The notes under the pieces: generated by a model | Databases searched by the model: none | What the model was told of the DNA's origin: nothing | The model's input: the letters and a program-made list of their open reading frames with translations, nothing else | Shown here: positions 32,956 through 44,709 of the stretch, piece by piece | Numbering within the stretch: position 1 is the first letter of the stretch | Layout of the letters: each line of letters opens with the position of its first letter | Position numbers and translations under genes: made by a program | Source of the DNA: Fagopyrum homotropicum | Lineage: Eukaryota > Streptophyta > Magnoliopsida > Caryophyllales > Polygonaceae | Length of the DNA stretch: 64,000 bases | Direction: 5' to 3' | NCBI GenBank assembly: GCA_033239125.1 | Contig: BSWB01000008.1 | Span: 17,142,001 to 17,206,000, forward strand

Positions 32956-32973
32956 TCCCCGGCAACGGCGCCA
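32956..32973 (-). other. C primer-binding site (tRNA-Asp type)
   Basis: TGGCGCCGTTGCCGGGGA on the minus strand, 6 nt inside the 5' LTR. It is complementary to the 3' tail of plant tRNA-Asp including CCA, the usual Athila-like primer. Confidence 0.92.
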
Positions 32974-32979
32974 AAAACT

Positions 32980-34745
32980 TGTTCGCTCCAAACGGTGTGT
33001 GCAAGATTTAAATTTATAACCCTAGATGTAAGCTTAAAACTAGGATGCGAACCCGCAGTGTACGGGTCAATCGTAGTAAAAAGCAAAGAATTCCAGGGGT
33101 CGATCACAGGGACTTAGTGAAACAAAGTCGGAATAGGTAAGCTTTAGCAATTACTAACCACAAAGCAATTAAAACAGTCAAAGATGATAAAAGTCAATAA
33201 AGGAAATATGCAATTCTAGGGATTAAAGCATCTAGTTGTGGTTCCAACTCAAGATCTCAAGATAAGCGGACAAAGCTCAGGTTTTTGCAAAGGAAAGGTG
33301 TTACTAAAGTGGAATAGATCACCGGGTAAGTCTCACTACTCACTAATCCCAAACCGTAACTCCTATTACCGGGTAAGTCTCAAGGAATTAAGATAAAGAA
33401 CTATAACCTCAAACAAACACACCACCTAAGGGAATAGAATCAACCTTTACCGGGTAAGTCTCATGCTAACTCACAAAGATGGAATGAAAGCACACTCAAA
33501 CCCCAATAAAGGATAAACCTTTATTACCTATACTTATGATCTTAGGAAAACAAGCAAAGGAATTACCGGGTAAGTCTCATCCTAGGCTTGCATTGAACCA
33601 GGAAAGGTGTAATAAGGATAGGATTTGGCAAACTCTAACACTTAACTCTCAGTTTCGGATCAGATAAGTCACCTCGGTCAGCCAGATTCCACCCCGGCCG
33701 AGATGTTCATCGACTGAGCGAGATGCTTAGGGATAAGGTAAAGACTCGAACTTTCAGGGTCCTACTGTGATTAAGATTATTCTATCATTGTTTTTCCTAC
33801 AACCTTCAGCCAATCACCCTAGAATCACACAAAGAGATTAGCCACTCATCATCATGAAAGTATTAATCAAATATATGGGAAGAAAGAGAATAATTGAAAA
33901 AGAAAACCTTAAGAAAAAGGCTTCAATAACTGAATCAATTATCAATTCACAAGCGTTCCTTGGATATAAATCCAACAAGACAACAAAGAGGAAGGGAATC
34001 TAAGATGATCTTACAAAAACCCTTCAAAAGCTATAAAAGCTATAGACTTTCTTCCTTCAACCTTCAAAAAGGTTCTTCAAATCTCCCAACTGGATTATGG
34101 CTACAGCGGTGTATAAAACACGATCGGTGGTATAGCATGCGATTCGGTGTAGGCGGATGTCAGATTTGTGGGAAATCCGACCCTTTTTATAGGAAAATTA
34201 CTCTCCAAAGATAAGATATCTTAGAAAGATCTCTTCCCATAAAAATAGGTAAAATATATGATCTATCATATCTTCTTCCTTCCAGGAACCCAGCCCAAAA
34301 ATATAAGATCCTCTTTCCAAAGATAAAATATCTCAGCCAAGAATAAAATATTCTCGCCGCGTCCCAGGTGTTCGCCTCGGTCGAGTCGACTTCTCTGGAT
34401 CACCTCGGTCGAGGTGAATCTGTAGTCAACCGAGGTAAATCATAACTGAATGTGAAATCTCTCAAATCTGGTCCAAAGTGAATCTTTAATCCATGGCTAT
34501 ACTTCCTGGATGTTTCCTTATGTTCCTGAATGTAGCTCCAATGACTCCTTAGCTCCTTTTGCTCCTTTTTGATGCAAAACGTGTCATTTGACCTACGATT
34601 ACAACAAAACTAGGTGTAGACCTCGATTCCCGCAAAGGTAGATGAAATGGTAATATAATCACATAATATACATACAAACATGCAGATTATTGAAGATAAA
34701 ACGTCTAAACAAACCCCAAAATATAGACAATAATTCATGCTATCA
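32980..34745 (-). repeat. C 5' LTR (right)
   Basis: 1766 bp, the same length as the left LTR. TATA-like site at 34185-34191 (minus) and CACCTCG-GT-CGAGGTG at 34401-34416. The copy 2 solo LTR shares most of its diagnostic bases. Confidence 0.95.
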
Positions 34746-35041
34746 GCAGACCGAGTATCAGCGGACCATGATGGAGCAGCAGCAGACTTGGCAGTCCAGC
34801 TTTGCCACATCCATGACCGCCCATTTCGACCGGCGCCAGGACGCTTGGCAAGCGGCCGAGCAGCAGTAGCTCGAGGCTCAACAGTTGGTTTGGCAAGCCA
34901 ACTTTGAGACCACCATTGGAGGCCGGCTGACTGCCCAACAGGACCGTCTCGACGACATCTACCTCCGGCATGAGCACTTTTTTAGCCACTTCCTATATCC
35001 CCCGGAGGAGGGTCCGGATGGTCCAACCGGACCATCCCACT
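34746..35041 (+). pseudogene. D env-like ORF C-terminus, copy 1
   Basis: Continuation of the ORF cut by C. A Gln-rich coiled-coil-like tail (MMEQQQTWQSSFATSMTAHF, then LVWQANFETTIGGRL) ends PPEEGPDGPTGPSH before TAG at 35041. An in-frame TAG lies at 34868. Copy 2 has the same tail at 48414-48711 with an additional stop. Confidence 0.7.
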
Positions 35042-35707
35042 AGTGGGTATTATATTTGTACCTTCTCCACATTTATCTTTGCTTTCATTTTTCAATTTGA
35101 GGGCAAAGTGTGCTTCAAGTATGGGGGAGGGAATATCATTTGCATGTTCAGTTTGTTTGAGTTGTTTTGAGTTATGTTTGCTTTGAGTTTTTAGGATTTG
35201 TAATTCAGTTTGAAATTCATATAAAAAAAGCCAAAGAAGTTGTTAAAAAAGGCACGAAAATCCTTGGATAAATCAAAAACCCGAAAGGCGGTTTAGGCAA
35301 AAAGAAGGTAGTCCGACCAACATTAGGTTGGTGCAAAAATGGACTTGAGGGATGTGAGGATTAAGTGAGATCATCAAGAAAAGAATAAGAGTGGCAAGGT
35401 GAAAACCCGAAAGGGAACCTTGGCAAAATGAGCGACACCGAGTGTAGGTTTCCCTTCCGACATTTGGCGGCATAGGAAGGGGAGTCATAAGGAGGTTGTC
35501 CGGGTAGGTCACTCTTAGAGCAATAAGGATGGTAGCTTCCTCACTTTCTTCTCATATTTTCTCTCTTTTTCCTTCTTTCTTCCTTGGTTTTTTTTCTTTT
35601 GTCTCCATTATTTATGCCTCTTACCCATGCTTCCCGAGGCCATTGAGTCTAAACTGTTATCATTTGTTTTACTCGGGACGAGTAAAAGGTCCAAGTATGG
35701 GGGAGTT
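35042..35707 (+). other. D 3' untranslated region, copy 1
   Basis: Non-coding. Two AAGTATGGGGGAG purine tracts (35117 and 35693-35707); the second directly precedes the LTR and is the polypurine tract. Hairpin arms TTTTACTCG and CGAGTAAAA around GGA (35667-35687) lie just upstream. Confidence 0.8.
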
Positions 35708-35961
35708 TGATAGGTGATGGAATCACTATCATTTAGGTTAGTTTTTAGAGTCTTTTTATTATATTAGAGTCGGTTTATGATACTAACTTCTTAATCCAGA
35801 AGAAGAAATGTAAAAGAAGCTAAACAAGAAGTTAGAAGCACTTGGGAGTTGAAGACCATTCACGAAGACAAGCTTCTAGTGCCTCACCACCCCCGCGGAG
35901 TAGTGTCACCGCCCCTGCGGGTGACACTGCACTCCAGAAACGCAACCTACGCCTTCGCCAG
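35708..35961 (+). repeat. D 3' LTR, 5' fragment, copy 1
   Basis: Starts TGATAGGTGATGGAATC after the polypurine tract. It is interrupted at gccag (35957-35961), the target site of B. It holds GTCACCGCCCCTGCGGGTGAC-type words at 35905-35925. The rest of the LTR is not found in copy 1. Confidence 0.85.
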
Positions 35962-37934
35962 TGTAACACCCAGAATCCGCGGGACTCGGAGTGCCACTTT
36001 GGGCTAGGATCTCACAATGGATCCTGACCCTAGCCTGACAACAAGTTCACTGGACCTTACAACATGGCACTGACAGATATAAAATAAATACATAAAACAG
36101 TGTAAATTGTACGACCCAAAGTAAACAACAACATAGCCGAGTACACAAAACGACATCCTCACACATGAGGGAAAACAAGACATCATCCTCACGTAGGAGG
36201 GGAAGGGTAAACATCCCAAACCAACCACCTAATGTACGAGAGTCCTTGGCCTGTCACCCTGCGAGATCACTCAGCAACGCCTATCTTGCAAACATCTATA
36301 ACACGGTATGAAACCGTTAGCTAACCATACATATATAAGGTAATGCATAAGCACAAGCACAATCTTGAAAGATAAACACATTAGCATGCTATCACACATT
36401 TACCCATTTTATCATCTTTATATAATGGTCATTCACTCAAATCGTATATATAGATAGATGAAAGTACGTGACACGAGGACCGATACATCCTCGCCTCTGG
36501 GTGCAATGCCCAGCTGTATGAGTATCGGTCACACAATCAGTGTAGCCTATGTGAGTGGATTGCGCCCTTCCTGTAAACCAGTCTGGCCCGACATCAGAGA
36601 ACCTCCCAAACTCCACGGCGGGATAAAAGGGAAAGGTTATCACAGCCATGCAACAGGGCATCAATAAAACATAGATCGGTATAAACGACATCTCATGCTA
36701 TCATAGCAAACATATAACACACAAACCACTCATGCAAACACCCGATATAGGGATGGTAGCTAAGTAAGTCCTACGGACTTACCTCAACCTCGTACTCAGC
36801 TCAACCACAACAACCTCCAATCTTGAGAGAGGGCACTGCCTAATAACAAGGCATAAAGATATATCAAACTCTATTCATCAAAGTAGTCACACCTATACCC
36901 AAAGGGATCCATGAGGATCACACTCAATCTATAAGCCTCACAACCAACTAAACCTCAATATCTCAGCAAAACTCACAATTCCTCAAATCTCAAGGTAGTA
37001 TCCAATCAACATTCCTCAATCTTAATTCTAATCCTAATTTAATTAATCCTTTAATTAATTAATTAGATTTCGCTAGAATAACGTTTTGCCCGTAGGCAAC
37101 TTCTAAACCCCATGTCATCAGATTCCACTAAACAAACAACCCATAATCACCAGAATAATATAAGGACCATAATGGAATTTCTAATTATCTATTTTGACAA
37201 GCCTAAAGTCAATTTAGGCCAAATCGCAGTACGGAAAACGAATAAATTCATAACTTATTCTTTACTAATCCGATTTACGATCTGAAAAAAGATTCGGAAT
37301 CACAACGACGCAGGCTACACATGGATATCATCAAATTCGTCAGAATCTGAGTGACGGAATCTGCCTGGTGACATATATGCTCGACCAGCTCTTCATCTGC
37401 TCGGAAATGTAGAAACTCGGTACCGATATGAAGAGAATGAAGAGAGGAATCCAGAAACTCAAACGGAATTGAAATCGGATTAGAAACGGAGAGTAAATCT
37501 GAGTTTAAAGGTTGAGAGAAATTAGAGCTTTTACGAGGAAACGTGAAAGGAAATGAATTAATAAAGGATTTTCCGCTATTTATAGTGACGACGATAATTA
37601 TCCTTTAGCGAAATCGATAATTATCCTTTAACCGATCCAAAGGCGGGTCGAACCTCCTTCTCCAAACTTCTCGAGATTGGAATATTAAATCTGGAATATT
37701 GTAGGGATAATTATTCCACAACTGCCTCGGAAAACGTGTATTCCTAAGCCGTCTTTCTTAGCCGTTAAGAAACGAAATAGCGACTCTTTTGTCCGTTTTG
37801 CCTCTCCATATTATTTCATATCTAGGACATATCCGATGTCTTGATCATTTCTCTCAACTGCATTTTTATTAATTGGAGCTCCCAAATGCTCCGAATAACA
37901 CCGGAGTGTAAAAATAATTACCCGGGGGAAAAAG
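35962..37934 (-). repeat. B LTR fragment, copy 1
   Basis: The same insertion point (gccag) and LTR as the left LTR of B in copy 2, but cut after 1,973 bp at the word AAAG. Hairpin at 36764-36782 and TATAAATA (minus, 37577-37584). It ends in a junction with K. Confidence 0.9.
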
Positions 37935-38629
37935 ATCTTCCGAAAGGTCAAGAAGCAAGTGGATTCAACGGAAGGAATAAAGTTTTTCAGTTATTTCAGT
38001 AGAATCACCAAAAGAGTGGGAAGTGAGCTTAGAGAGACAATCGTTGATATCTTAAAGTAGATTGAGAAATTATTTATCGACTAGCTCTACTACCATACCA
38101 GAGGGAGTACAACCAGTATTCTACATGTCTTAGTTGAGAAAATATCTACCGGATTCGAGATACGTCATCAACTAGGATAATCGGATTATTGAGCCCGAGC
38201 ATACTTTTGTGGAATATCAAGTGGCCATCAGAGAGTGTAGTACTAGACATCTATGGTCTAAAGCTATACGGATATTGCAGACCTAGTGGTCTAGATGAGG
38301 AGCCGATGAGGCTACCGGAGAGACGGAGGATAACTTTAGGAGTAACTATGTTGAGTTCCTTGCGGAATCAACCGCAAACCTGGATACCGACGAGTTAGTA
38401 CTCGGACTCTGATATGTAGGACTTATTTGGCTATGTGAATACTTCCGTGTTTGAGTATTTAATTTAAGTGTTGCAATTATAGGATGATTGAATGATATTT
38501 TTATGTTACAAAGATTGGACGTAGAATCGGTAAGTAAGAGTAGATACTCTGTTTCTAATTATAGGAGATTATCGGAGTGTTGTTCTTATTCTAAGTTTCG
38601 GGACGAAACTTATTTTAAGGGGGTACTTA
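37935..38629 (+). pseudogene. K: chromovirus integrase tail and chromodomain remnant
   Basis: Plus-strand readings VQPVFYMS, LRKYLPDSRYVIN, IIEPEHTFVEYQVAIRE and then DEATGETEDNFRSNYVEF match the end of T, A and B pol. A TTTCGGGACGAAAC phrase and TTTTAAGGGGG tract lead to the LTR. All earlier parts of K are missing at the 37934 junction. Confidence 0.75.
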
Positions 38630-41600
38630 TGTAATATCCCTAAATTTTCTTCCCTTTAGTCTCGAGTCGAATCGGATTTCCGACAAGTTTAAATCACCTT
38701 ACATGATATTTATCATCATAAATTAAACATATTATTAGTTTATGTAACATTTCTACTCACATAAATGCATCTATCATCTTAGTCTTACTCTTGCAAGACT
38801 AGTATTAAATGGCCTTTTGACAAGTGTTTGACAAGCCCATGACAAGCCCATGTTAAGGTCATGACAAGAGCATATCCAAGCCCACCTCTCCTTGTCTCTT
38901 CTCAGCCAGCCGTCAGCCTCCTAGATGAAACCCTAGTGCGGCATGCCCAGCGTAGAAGCAGCCAGCCACCCTATCTTGCCCTAACGTGCAACACCCTTGA
39001 TTTTAGCAGGAAGTTATTACGCCCTTCTCCCCAACTTAACGTCTACATACATCAAGCCATCACCCTAACCTATCGTTGTTCTCATCCTTCTCCTTGGCCG
39101 TCTATCTCCAGCCTTCTCTCTCGTCTCCATTGCACCACCAGGCGCCACAAATGTGCTCTAACGCCAAGGACTTATTGCCGCTCAAAGCAACCAGCCACAA
39201 CCTCACCATCCTGCACTACACCCTAGAGACAGTCAAGGTTGGGATACCTTTGTCGAATAGCAGTCGTACGCCATCTTCGGGCTTCCTCCTCGTAGACGCA
39301 AGAGAGTAGACGAAGGCCTCTCCTCCCTACCTCCCTTCTATCCTTTAAAACAACCCCAACCACTATAACCGAGCCATCTCAACTCCTTCTCTTGAGCCGG
39401 TCGACAATAGCAGCCACACAGGCCATTAAAGCCCCAAGCGCAACAACAACGTCCGTCCTTCTGGCCTTGCTTCCCAGATACTTCTGTCGGTACTAGCGAC
39501 TTCACAGTGAGGGAGAACTTCAGTCCTGTAGGTGGGTAAGTACACGATGACCTCTCCTCTCTCTAGTGCAACAGCGGGCTCGACAACAACCTTGCGGCAT
39601 CTTCATTCTCTCTCTCGAGTCATGGAATCAGGTAAGGTTGATACCCTTCTCTCCCTTGCACTTCTGTCCATGTATCATGCCTAATGAGTGCCTTTTATGT
39701 CTCCTAAATCTACCCAGAACAACCATAGAGGAGTAGTAAGGTTTAACGTGTTTTTTGAGTTTTAGGAAGTGACGAACAGTCATCTTTGAGTCCGATTTTG
39801 GGTAACCTAGCCTTTCCTTTTTTGGCTTAATTTCGGATATGTGTTACTCGGTATTGCATAGGATATTATACTAAAGTTTGGGAAGAATCGGAATTACAGT
39901 TTGAAAGTTCTGGTGTCCCAAAGTTCGCTATTCATGCATTTTTCTAAGTGTGCTAAGTTTGAGAAAAACTGCTTGGGATGCAGTTTTGTGGAATAGATTT
40001 GGAAGGGTTATTGACTTCTGTTGGACTTGAATTTCTAACATATTATAGTTGGTATAGTTTAGTACATTATACTGAAATTTGAGAGAAATCCGAGTTACAA
40101 TTTAAGAGTTATAGTGTCCCAAAGTAGAGACCTTGAACAGTTTATAGGTGGTGCTGAATTGTTGAGAAAACTGCTTGTGATAAAGTTTGGTAGTGCCAAT
40201 TTGACTTGGTTATATTCCTTGGTTAGACTTGAATTTTGGATATGTCATATTTAGGTTTGCATAGTATAATATATCAAACTTTGAGAGGATTCCATCAAGA
40301 GGTTTAATAATTATGAATTTTCAAAGTTGAGACAGTAAGCAGTTTTTCTGTTTTTGGTGAAATATTCTAAGTATGGGAACAACTGCGTGTGGAAGCAGTT
40401 TTTGGATCTAGATATGGATGGATTAGATCTATTGGATGTACATGAAATTTTGATGGAACATAGGGTGATATGCATACTATGATGTATTAAAAATTGTGGT
40501 TGATCCAGCGATCGAATCTAGACTTATAAGGTTCCAAAGTAGCCTAGTTGTGTAGTTTGGTAAAATACAGATTTTTGGCTAAGTATGGGAGAATTTGTGT
40601 TGAGGAGTCAACTTGGGATTTTTGTGTAAGACTAGTTTTTGATTCTTTTTGAGATTTATTTCTTCTAGTTAGTAGGGTGCTTTGCATATAAGGATTAGAT
40701 ATTTTATTGGGAAATTCCGGATGATACCCTCGTGGTTTGGGGTTTTCCGGATTTTGTCCAACAGTTTTTTCGAGTTCGGATGGTACCCTTAAGTTTTTGT
40801 TGTTTTCCGGATTTTGCCCAAATTCATTCAACTTTTGCAAATTTCATTAAAAACATACAAAACAAATAAAAATTTAAAAATGGATTTATTTATTTTAAAC
40901 TTAAAGTAAAACAATAACTTTTTTTAAAAAAATAAATTTTTTATATTAATTTAAAAATAAATCAATTAGATAAATTTTTAAAAATTAAAAAAAAACAGTC
41001 TTTTTATATTATTTTAAAAATAAATTAATTGGATTAGCATTTTTTAATAAAATCTAAAAATAAATAAATTAGATTAGCATTTTAAAATAAAATAAAACAC
41101 TTATTTTTTTGAATTTTAAAAAAATTATCTACTTAATTTATTTTAAATTAATATAAAACATTTATTTTTCTTTAAAAAAAGCTACTGTTTTACTTTTGTT
41201 TTAAAATAAATAAATCATTCTTTCTATTTTAATTTATTTTTTAATTTTAGTTTATTTTTTTGTATATTTTTAATGAAATTTGCAAAAGTTTAATGAATTT
41301 GGGCAAAATCCGGAAAACAACAAAAACTTATGGGTGCCATCCGAACTCGAAAAAAGTGTTGGGAAAAATCCGGAAAACCCCAAACCACGAGGGTACCATC
41401 CGGAATTTCCCTATTTTATTTGAGATTTTTAGATTTTTGTATGAGCGTTCTCAGTTAGGTCAAAGTGAGATCGTTAGTGAATTTTTTTTATGGAAGTTAA
41501 GAAGTTGGAAATATCTTTGAACTTAGCTAGATCTTTCTTATGAGTGTTAGATTATGGTTTTGAACTTCTTATGAAGGTTTAGAAATATTCTAAGAATACT

Positions 41601-42578
41601 TCTAGGGTTTCGGACACTAGGGGGCAAAATAGTCATTTGCCATTACGAGGGTATTTTGGTAATTTATCTAATGATAGAGTTAAATATCTTAAAAGTTGGA
41701 GACTTCTAATAAAGTGGGATACATTATTGATCCACTTGCCTTTTATAACAGGCGGTTGAGTTCCTGCGGTTACGGACCGTGTTGAGATATCAGGATTATG
41801 ACTTGATTCAGGTAAGTCCTTTGGGCTTACTTAGCTAGCTTCTAGATATGAATGTGAATAATGATAGTGGTGTGTGAATGATATGTTTATAGTTGTACTT
41901 AGTAGTAATTATCTAACGACCTATACATTGGCCTAAGAGTAACAGGCGGTGGCATTCTACTCAGCCTGAGGGCGCTAGGGGTTTCAATAGGGACTAGTCA
42001 CGCTCAGTTTGTAGTGATGCTACCGGCGGAGGTAAGCTAGACCTACACCTAGTTGGATAAGGAACGGATCGAGAACTCTTAAGATTTCTCGTGCCACAAC
42101 TGTAAAATGGAATAAGGTGAATCACTTAATTAACAGATAATAACCGGTTTGTGTGCCAGCATGATGATTGTTTTATTTTATCTTGGATGTGTTTGTGCTA
42201 TTCTTATTCTGCTTATATTTGGTTAGTTAGCTAACGGTTTATCCATGTTGTAGATTTTGTAGAGATAGACTGTTGTAGAGAGATCCGGGAGGGATGGTCA
42301 GCCAGGTCCACATACTCATTAGAGGGGGATGGGGGAGTCTTCCTTTCGGCATGCATGTTGTATATATATACATACATACATACATACATATATATATATA
42401 TGCTTTGTAAGGCTCTCACATGTGTACATTCATACAATAGAATATTATATTTTAAAATTGTTTAAAATACATTTGTGCCTTGTTGTATGATCGGGGTAAA
42501 GTTGTTAAACCAAGGTCGGGAACCATTGTGAGGTCCTAACTAATAGCTCCATGAATTCTTAGAATTTGGGGTGTTACA
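38630..42578 (+). repeat. K 3' LTR (long, carries a foldback element)
   Basis: Begins TGTAATATCCC and ends GGGTGTTACA. It is 3,949 bp, or about 3.24 kb without the inserted foldback element and its duplication. The hairpin GTAAGTCC-TTT-GGGCTTAC (41812-41830) sits at the place seen in T, A and B LTRs. The 5' LTR is absent. The right flank is E gag-pol, so K inserted into E. Small ORFs at 38861-39309 are not conserved elsewhere in the window. Confidence 0.8.
40709..41411. mobile_element. Mutator-like foldback element
   Basis: A 703-bp near-palindromic element with 9-bp duplications tattttatt (40700-40708 and 41412-41420). Terminal inverted repeats starting GGGAAATTCCGGAT run for at least 165 bp with few mismatches, then pass into a very A/T-rich centre with further inverted similarity. 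Each terminal repeat contains two copies of a roughly 56-bp subunit with CGGAT(G/A)(G/A)TACCC and TTTTCCGGATTTTG. A 9-bp duplication is typical of Mutator-like elements. No coding capacity. Confidence 0.85.
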
Positions 42579-44219
42579 TCAACGCTCTTTGGCAATGGAT
42601 CATTAGTTTTGATTCCGCTTCTTGTGGTGATAGCATTTATTTGCCCCTTTGGGTTATTTTCTGCTCTTACGGGAAGTCTCCCTTTGTCTCTTAGAAGTTC
42701 TCCTGCATTATTAAAAAACTTGATTCTCCAAAGCTTTTTGAGCCATAGAAATAGAAGTTCTATTATCATTCATCTCTTTCATCCGTTTCAACACTTTTTC
42801 CCACATCGCCTCCGATGGATACTATGGTGGTTGGTTGAATCCCGGTGGGGGATTTTGAGTCCTTGCTGGTGGAGCGTTGCTAGAGGATGCAGGCGGATTT
42901 AGCGCGGCATCCGGATTTGAGTATGAAAATCCGGGATGACTATGATCGGGATGCCATCCCCCCTCTTCCATAATTTCTGTTATTGTTATTGTTGTTCCGG
43001 TTTCCTTGATAATTATTTCCTTGATAATTTCCTCGCCCTGTAAAATTCACATCACACTCTTTAGGAGGTAAATTAGCTTGTGTTGGAGCTTGATTTATCT
43101 ACAATTCTTTCATTTGATGTTTAAGAGTATCAACTTCAGCAGATAAATTGGTAGTAAGACTTACCTCGTGGACTCCGAGGTGCCGGAGTTGATCGTCACT
43201 CCTTCTTTTGGAGTACTTCTCTTGTACCAAGGCTTGGTTTTCAATGAATTCGCATGCATCATTAGCTTTCTTATCCATGAAGGTTCCTCCGGAGAGGGAT
43301 TGAAGTCGGAATTGTGTATCGTCATTCAATCTTTTGTTGTAGATCTCTAGAAGCTCTATCCTTGGGATTCCATGATGTGGGAATCAAGTAAAAGGTCCTT
43401 GAATATCTCCCATGACTCGAATAAGCTCTCCTTGTCTTTCATGGTAAAAGCATTAATTTTACCTCTAGATTCATCATTTTTAGAGGGTGGAAAAGATTTT
43501 CCAAGAAATTCGGAGGTCATATCCTCACATGTGTTTATGCTTCCATGTGGTAAAGACTAAAGCCATGCTTTTGCCTTGTCTTTCAAAGAAAAAGAGAAAC
43601 CTCACAATTTATGATTGTTAGATTCTAATCTAGCGGGTCTCAATGTTTCCATAAGAATTTCATAATTTTGTAAATGTAGATGAGGAGACTCCCCTGGGAA
43701 TCCTCCAAATTGACTTTGGCGGATCATAGTGATGACATTGGCGTGAAACTCATAATCATGGTCAGCGGGATTTCCAAAGTTTATTCCAATGGTGCGGGTA
43801 CGTTGAGTCAGATTCATTCTTGTCCGAGCCTTTGTGGATCTTCCACAATCGGATCTGCTTTAACGTTTCTCACCGGAGGGTTAGGTGCCACAACTTGTGG
43901 AGGTGGTGGAGGGTTCGCTGCTTTGGGAGGTAGGATTTCAACGCGGAAGTTTCCTCCTCTTTGAAGGAGTTGGTCTCTCATGTTGTTGTTGTTGTTCGAG
44001 TCCTCCAGTTGCGCTTGAAGTTCTTCCTCCCTTTCATGAGCTTCTTCTCTTATTTGACATGTATTGCTCTGCATCATTGCTCGTTGTTTTGCAGCCCTTA
44101 ATTGTTCCAAGGCTCGATCCAACACAGTTTGGGGATCTATTTCATCCATTCTTCTTCGACTAGCTTCTCTTGGCCTTCTTTGGATGGTTCTTTCCGGTTC
44201 TTAATCGTAAGGAATGATT
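42579..44219 (-). pseudogene. E gag and start of pol, copy 2
   Basis: Minus-strand Athila-like Gag, longer than in copy 1. N-terminal region 44149-43814; capsid start 43817-43602; FLGKSFPPSKNDESRGKINAF, KDKESLFESWEIFKDLLLD and LQSLSGGTFMDKKANDACEF (43560-43099); an Asn/Arg/Gly-rich tail with NRNNNNNN; then INAITTRSGIKTNDPLPKSVD (42769-42640), the motif that opens pol. Several stops. Cut off by the K LTR at 42578. Confidence 0.82.
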
Positions 44220-44350
44220 TCTAGATTGTTGCGAGTTATTCACATAGAGCTGGAAAGGAAAGAGAATTCCTGCAAGCAAAACTACTAAAAGCAAACGATT
44301 AATAGAAAAATCAATCGCGTCTAAACTAGACAACCAAAATACCGAAAACT

Positions 44351-44518
44351 TGTTCGCTCAAAAGTGTGTGTGCAAATAAGCTTTGAATATATACCAAGAA
44401 TAAAAGAAAAAGCGAATCCGTAGTGTACGGATCAATCGTAATATAAGCAAGTATTCTAGTGTCCATCTCAGGGACTTGGTGAAATCAAGCGGTAAAGAAA
44501 TCTCCTTCTCCATGTTGA
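44351..44518 (-). repeat. E 5' LTR scrap, copy 2
   Basis: Same truncated LTR and same join to D integrase as in copy 1, without the 16-bp internal duplication. The shared junction shows the E-D fusion is older than the duplication. Confidence 0.72.
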
Positions 44519-44709
44519 AGCTGCGTTCAAGGTGGACACGTCCGTACGTGATAGTTGAAGTGTACCCTCATGGCGATGTGGATCTTTGTGATCCACAAGC
44601 GCACAAGGTATTTAAAGTTAACGGACAAAGGCTCAAGCCCTACCTTGAAGGTGTGAAGAATGATCCCATTTATGAAATGGTGCTGGAGGAGGCCAAAACA
44701 GAGAAGTAG
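44519..44709 (+). pseudogene. D integrase C-terminus, copy 2
   Basis: LRSRWTRPYVIVEVYPHGDV followed by VFKVNGQRLKPYLEG, ending at TAG 44707-44709, as in copy 1. Confidence 0.85.

Larger units (their letters stand above)
14744..34745 (-). mobile_element. C: Athila-like Ty3/gypsy element containing nested A
   Basis: A 20,002-bp insertion in the D env-like ORF, bounded by perfect 5-bp duplications gcaga (14739-14743 and 34746-34750). The two LTRs are both 1766 bp. Without A the element is about 11.56 kb. On the minus strand the order is 5' LTR, tRNA-Asp-type primer site, gag, protease, (no reverse transcriptase), integrase, broken env-like ORF, hairpin, polypurine tract, 3' LTR. The LTRs differ at roughly 2% of sites by eye, so it is fairly young. 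Lacking RT it cannot be autonomous. Confidence 0.92.
34746..37934 (+). repeat. Segmental duplication copy 1, right part
   Basis: Matches 48414-51604. Identity stops after AAAG at 37934 / 51604: copy 2 continues the B LTR, copy 1 passes into K. Confidence 0.92.

Noticed and set aside
32956..32973. Possible tRNA gene fragment (a sequence matching the tail of tRNA-Asp)
   Set aside because: Only the 18-nt tail is present, directly beside an LTR; it is a primer-binding site.
38861..39309. Two overlapping ORFs of 121 and 77 codons in the K LTR as a captured host gene
   Set aside because: No domain is recognisable, composition is low-complexity and no splice structure is visible. Mentioned only as a possible source of LTR length.
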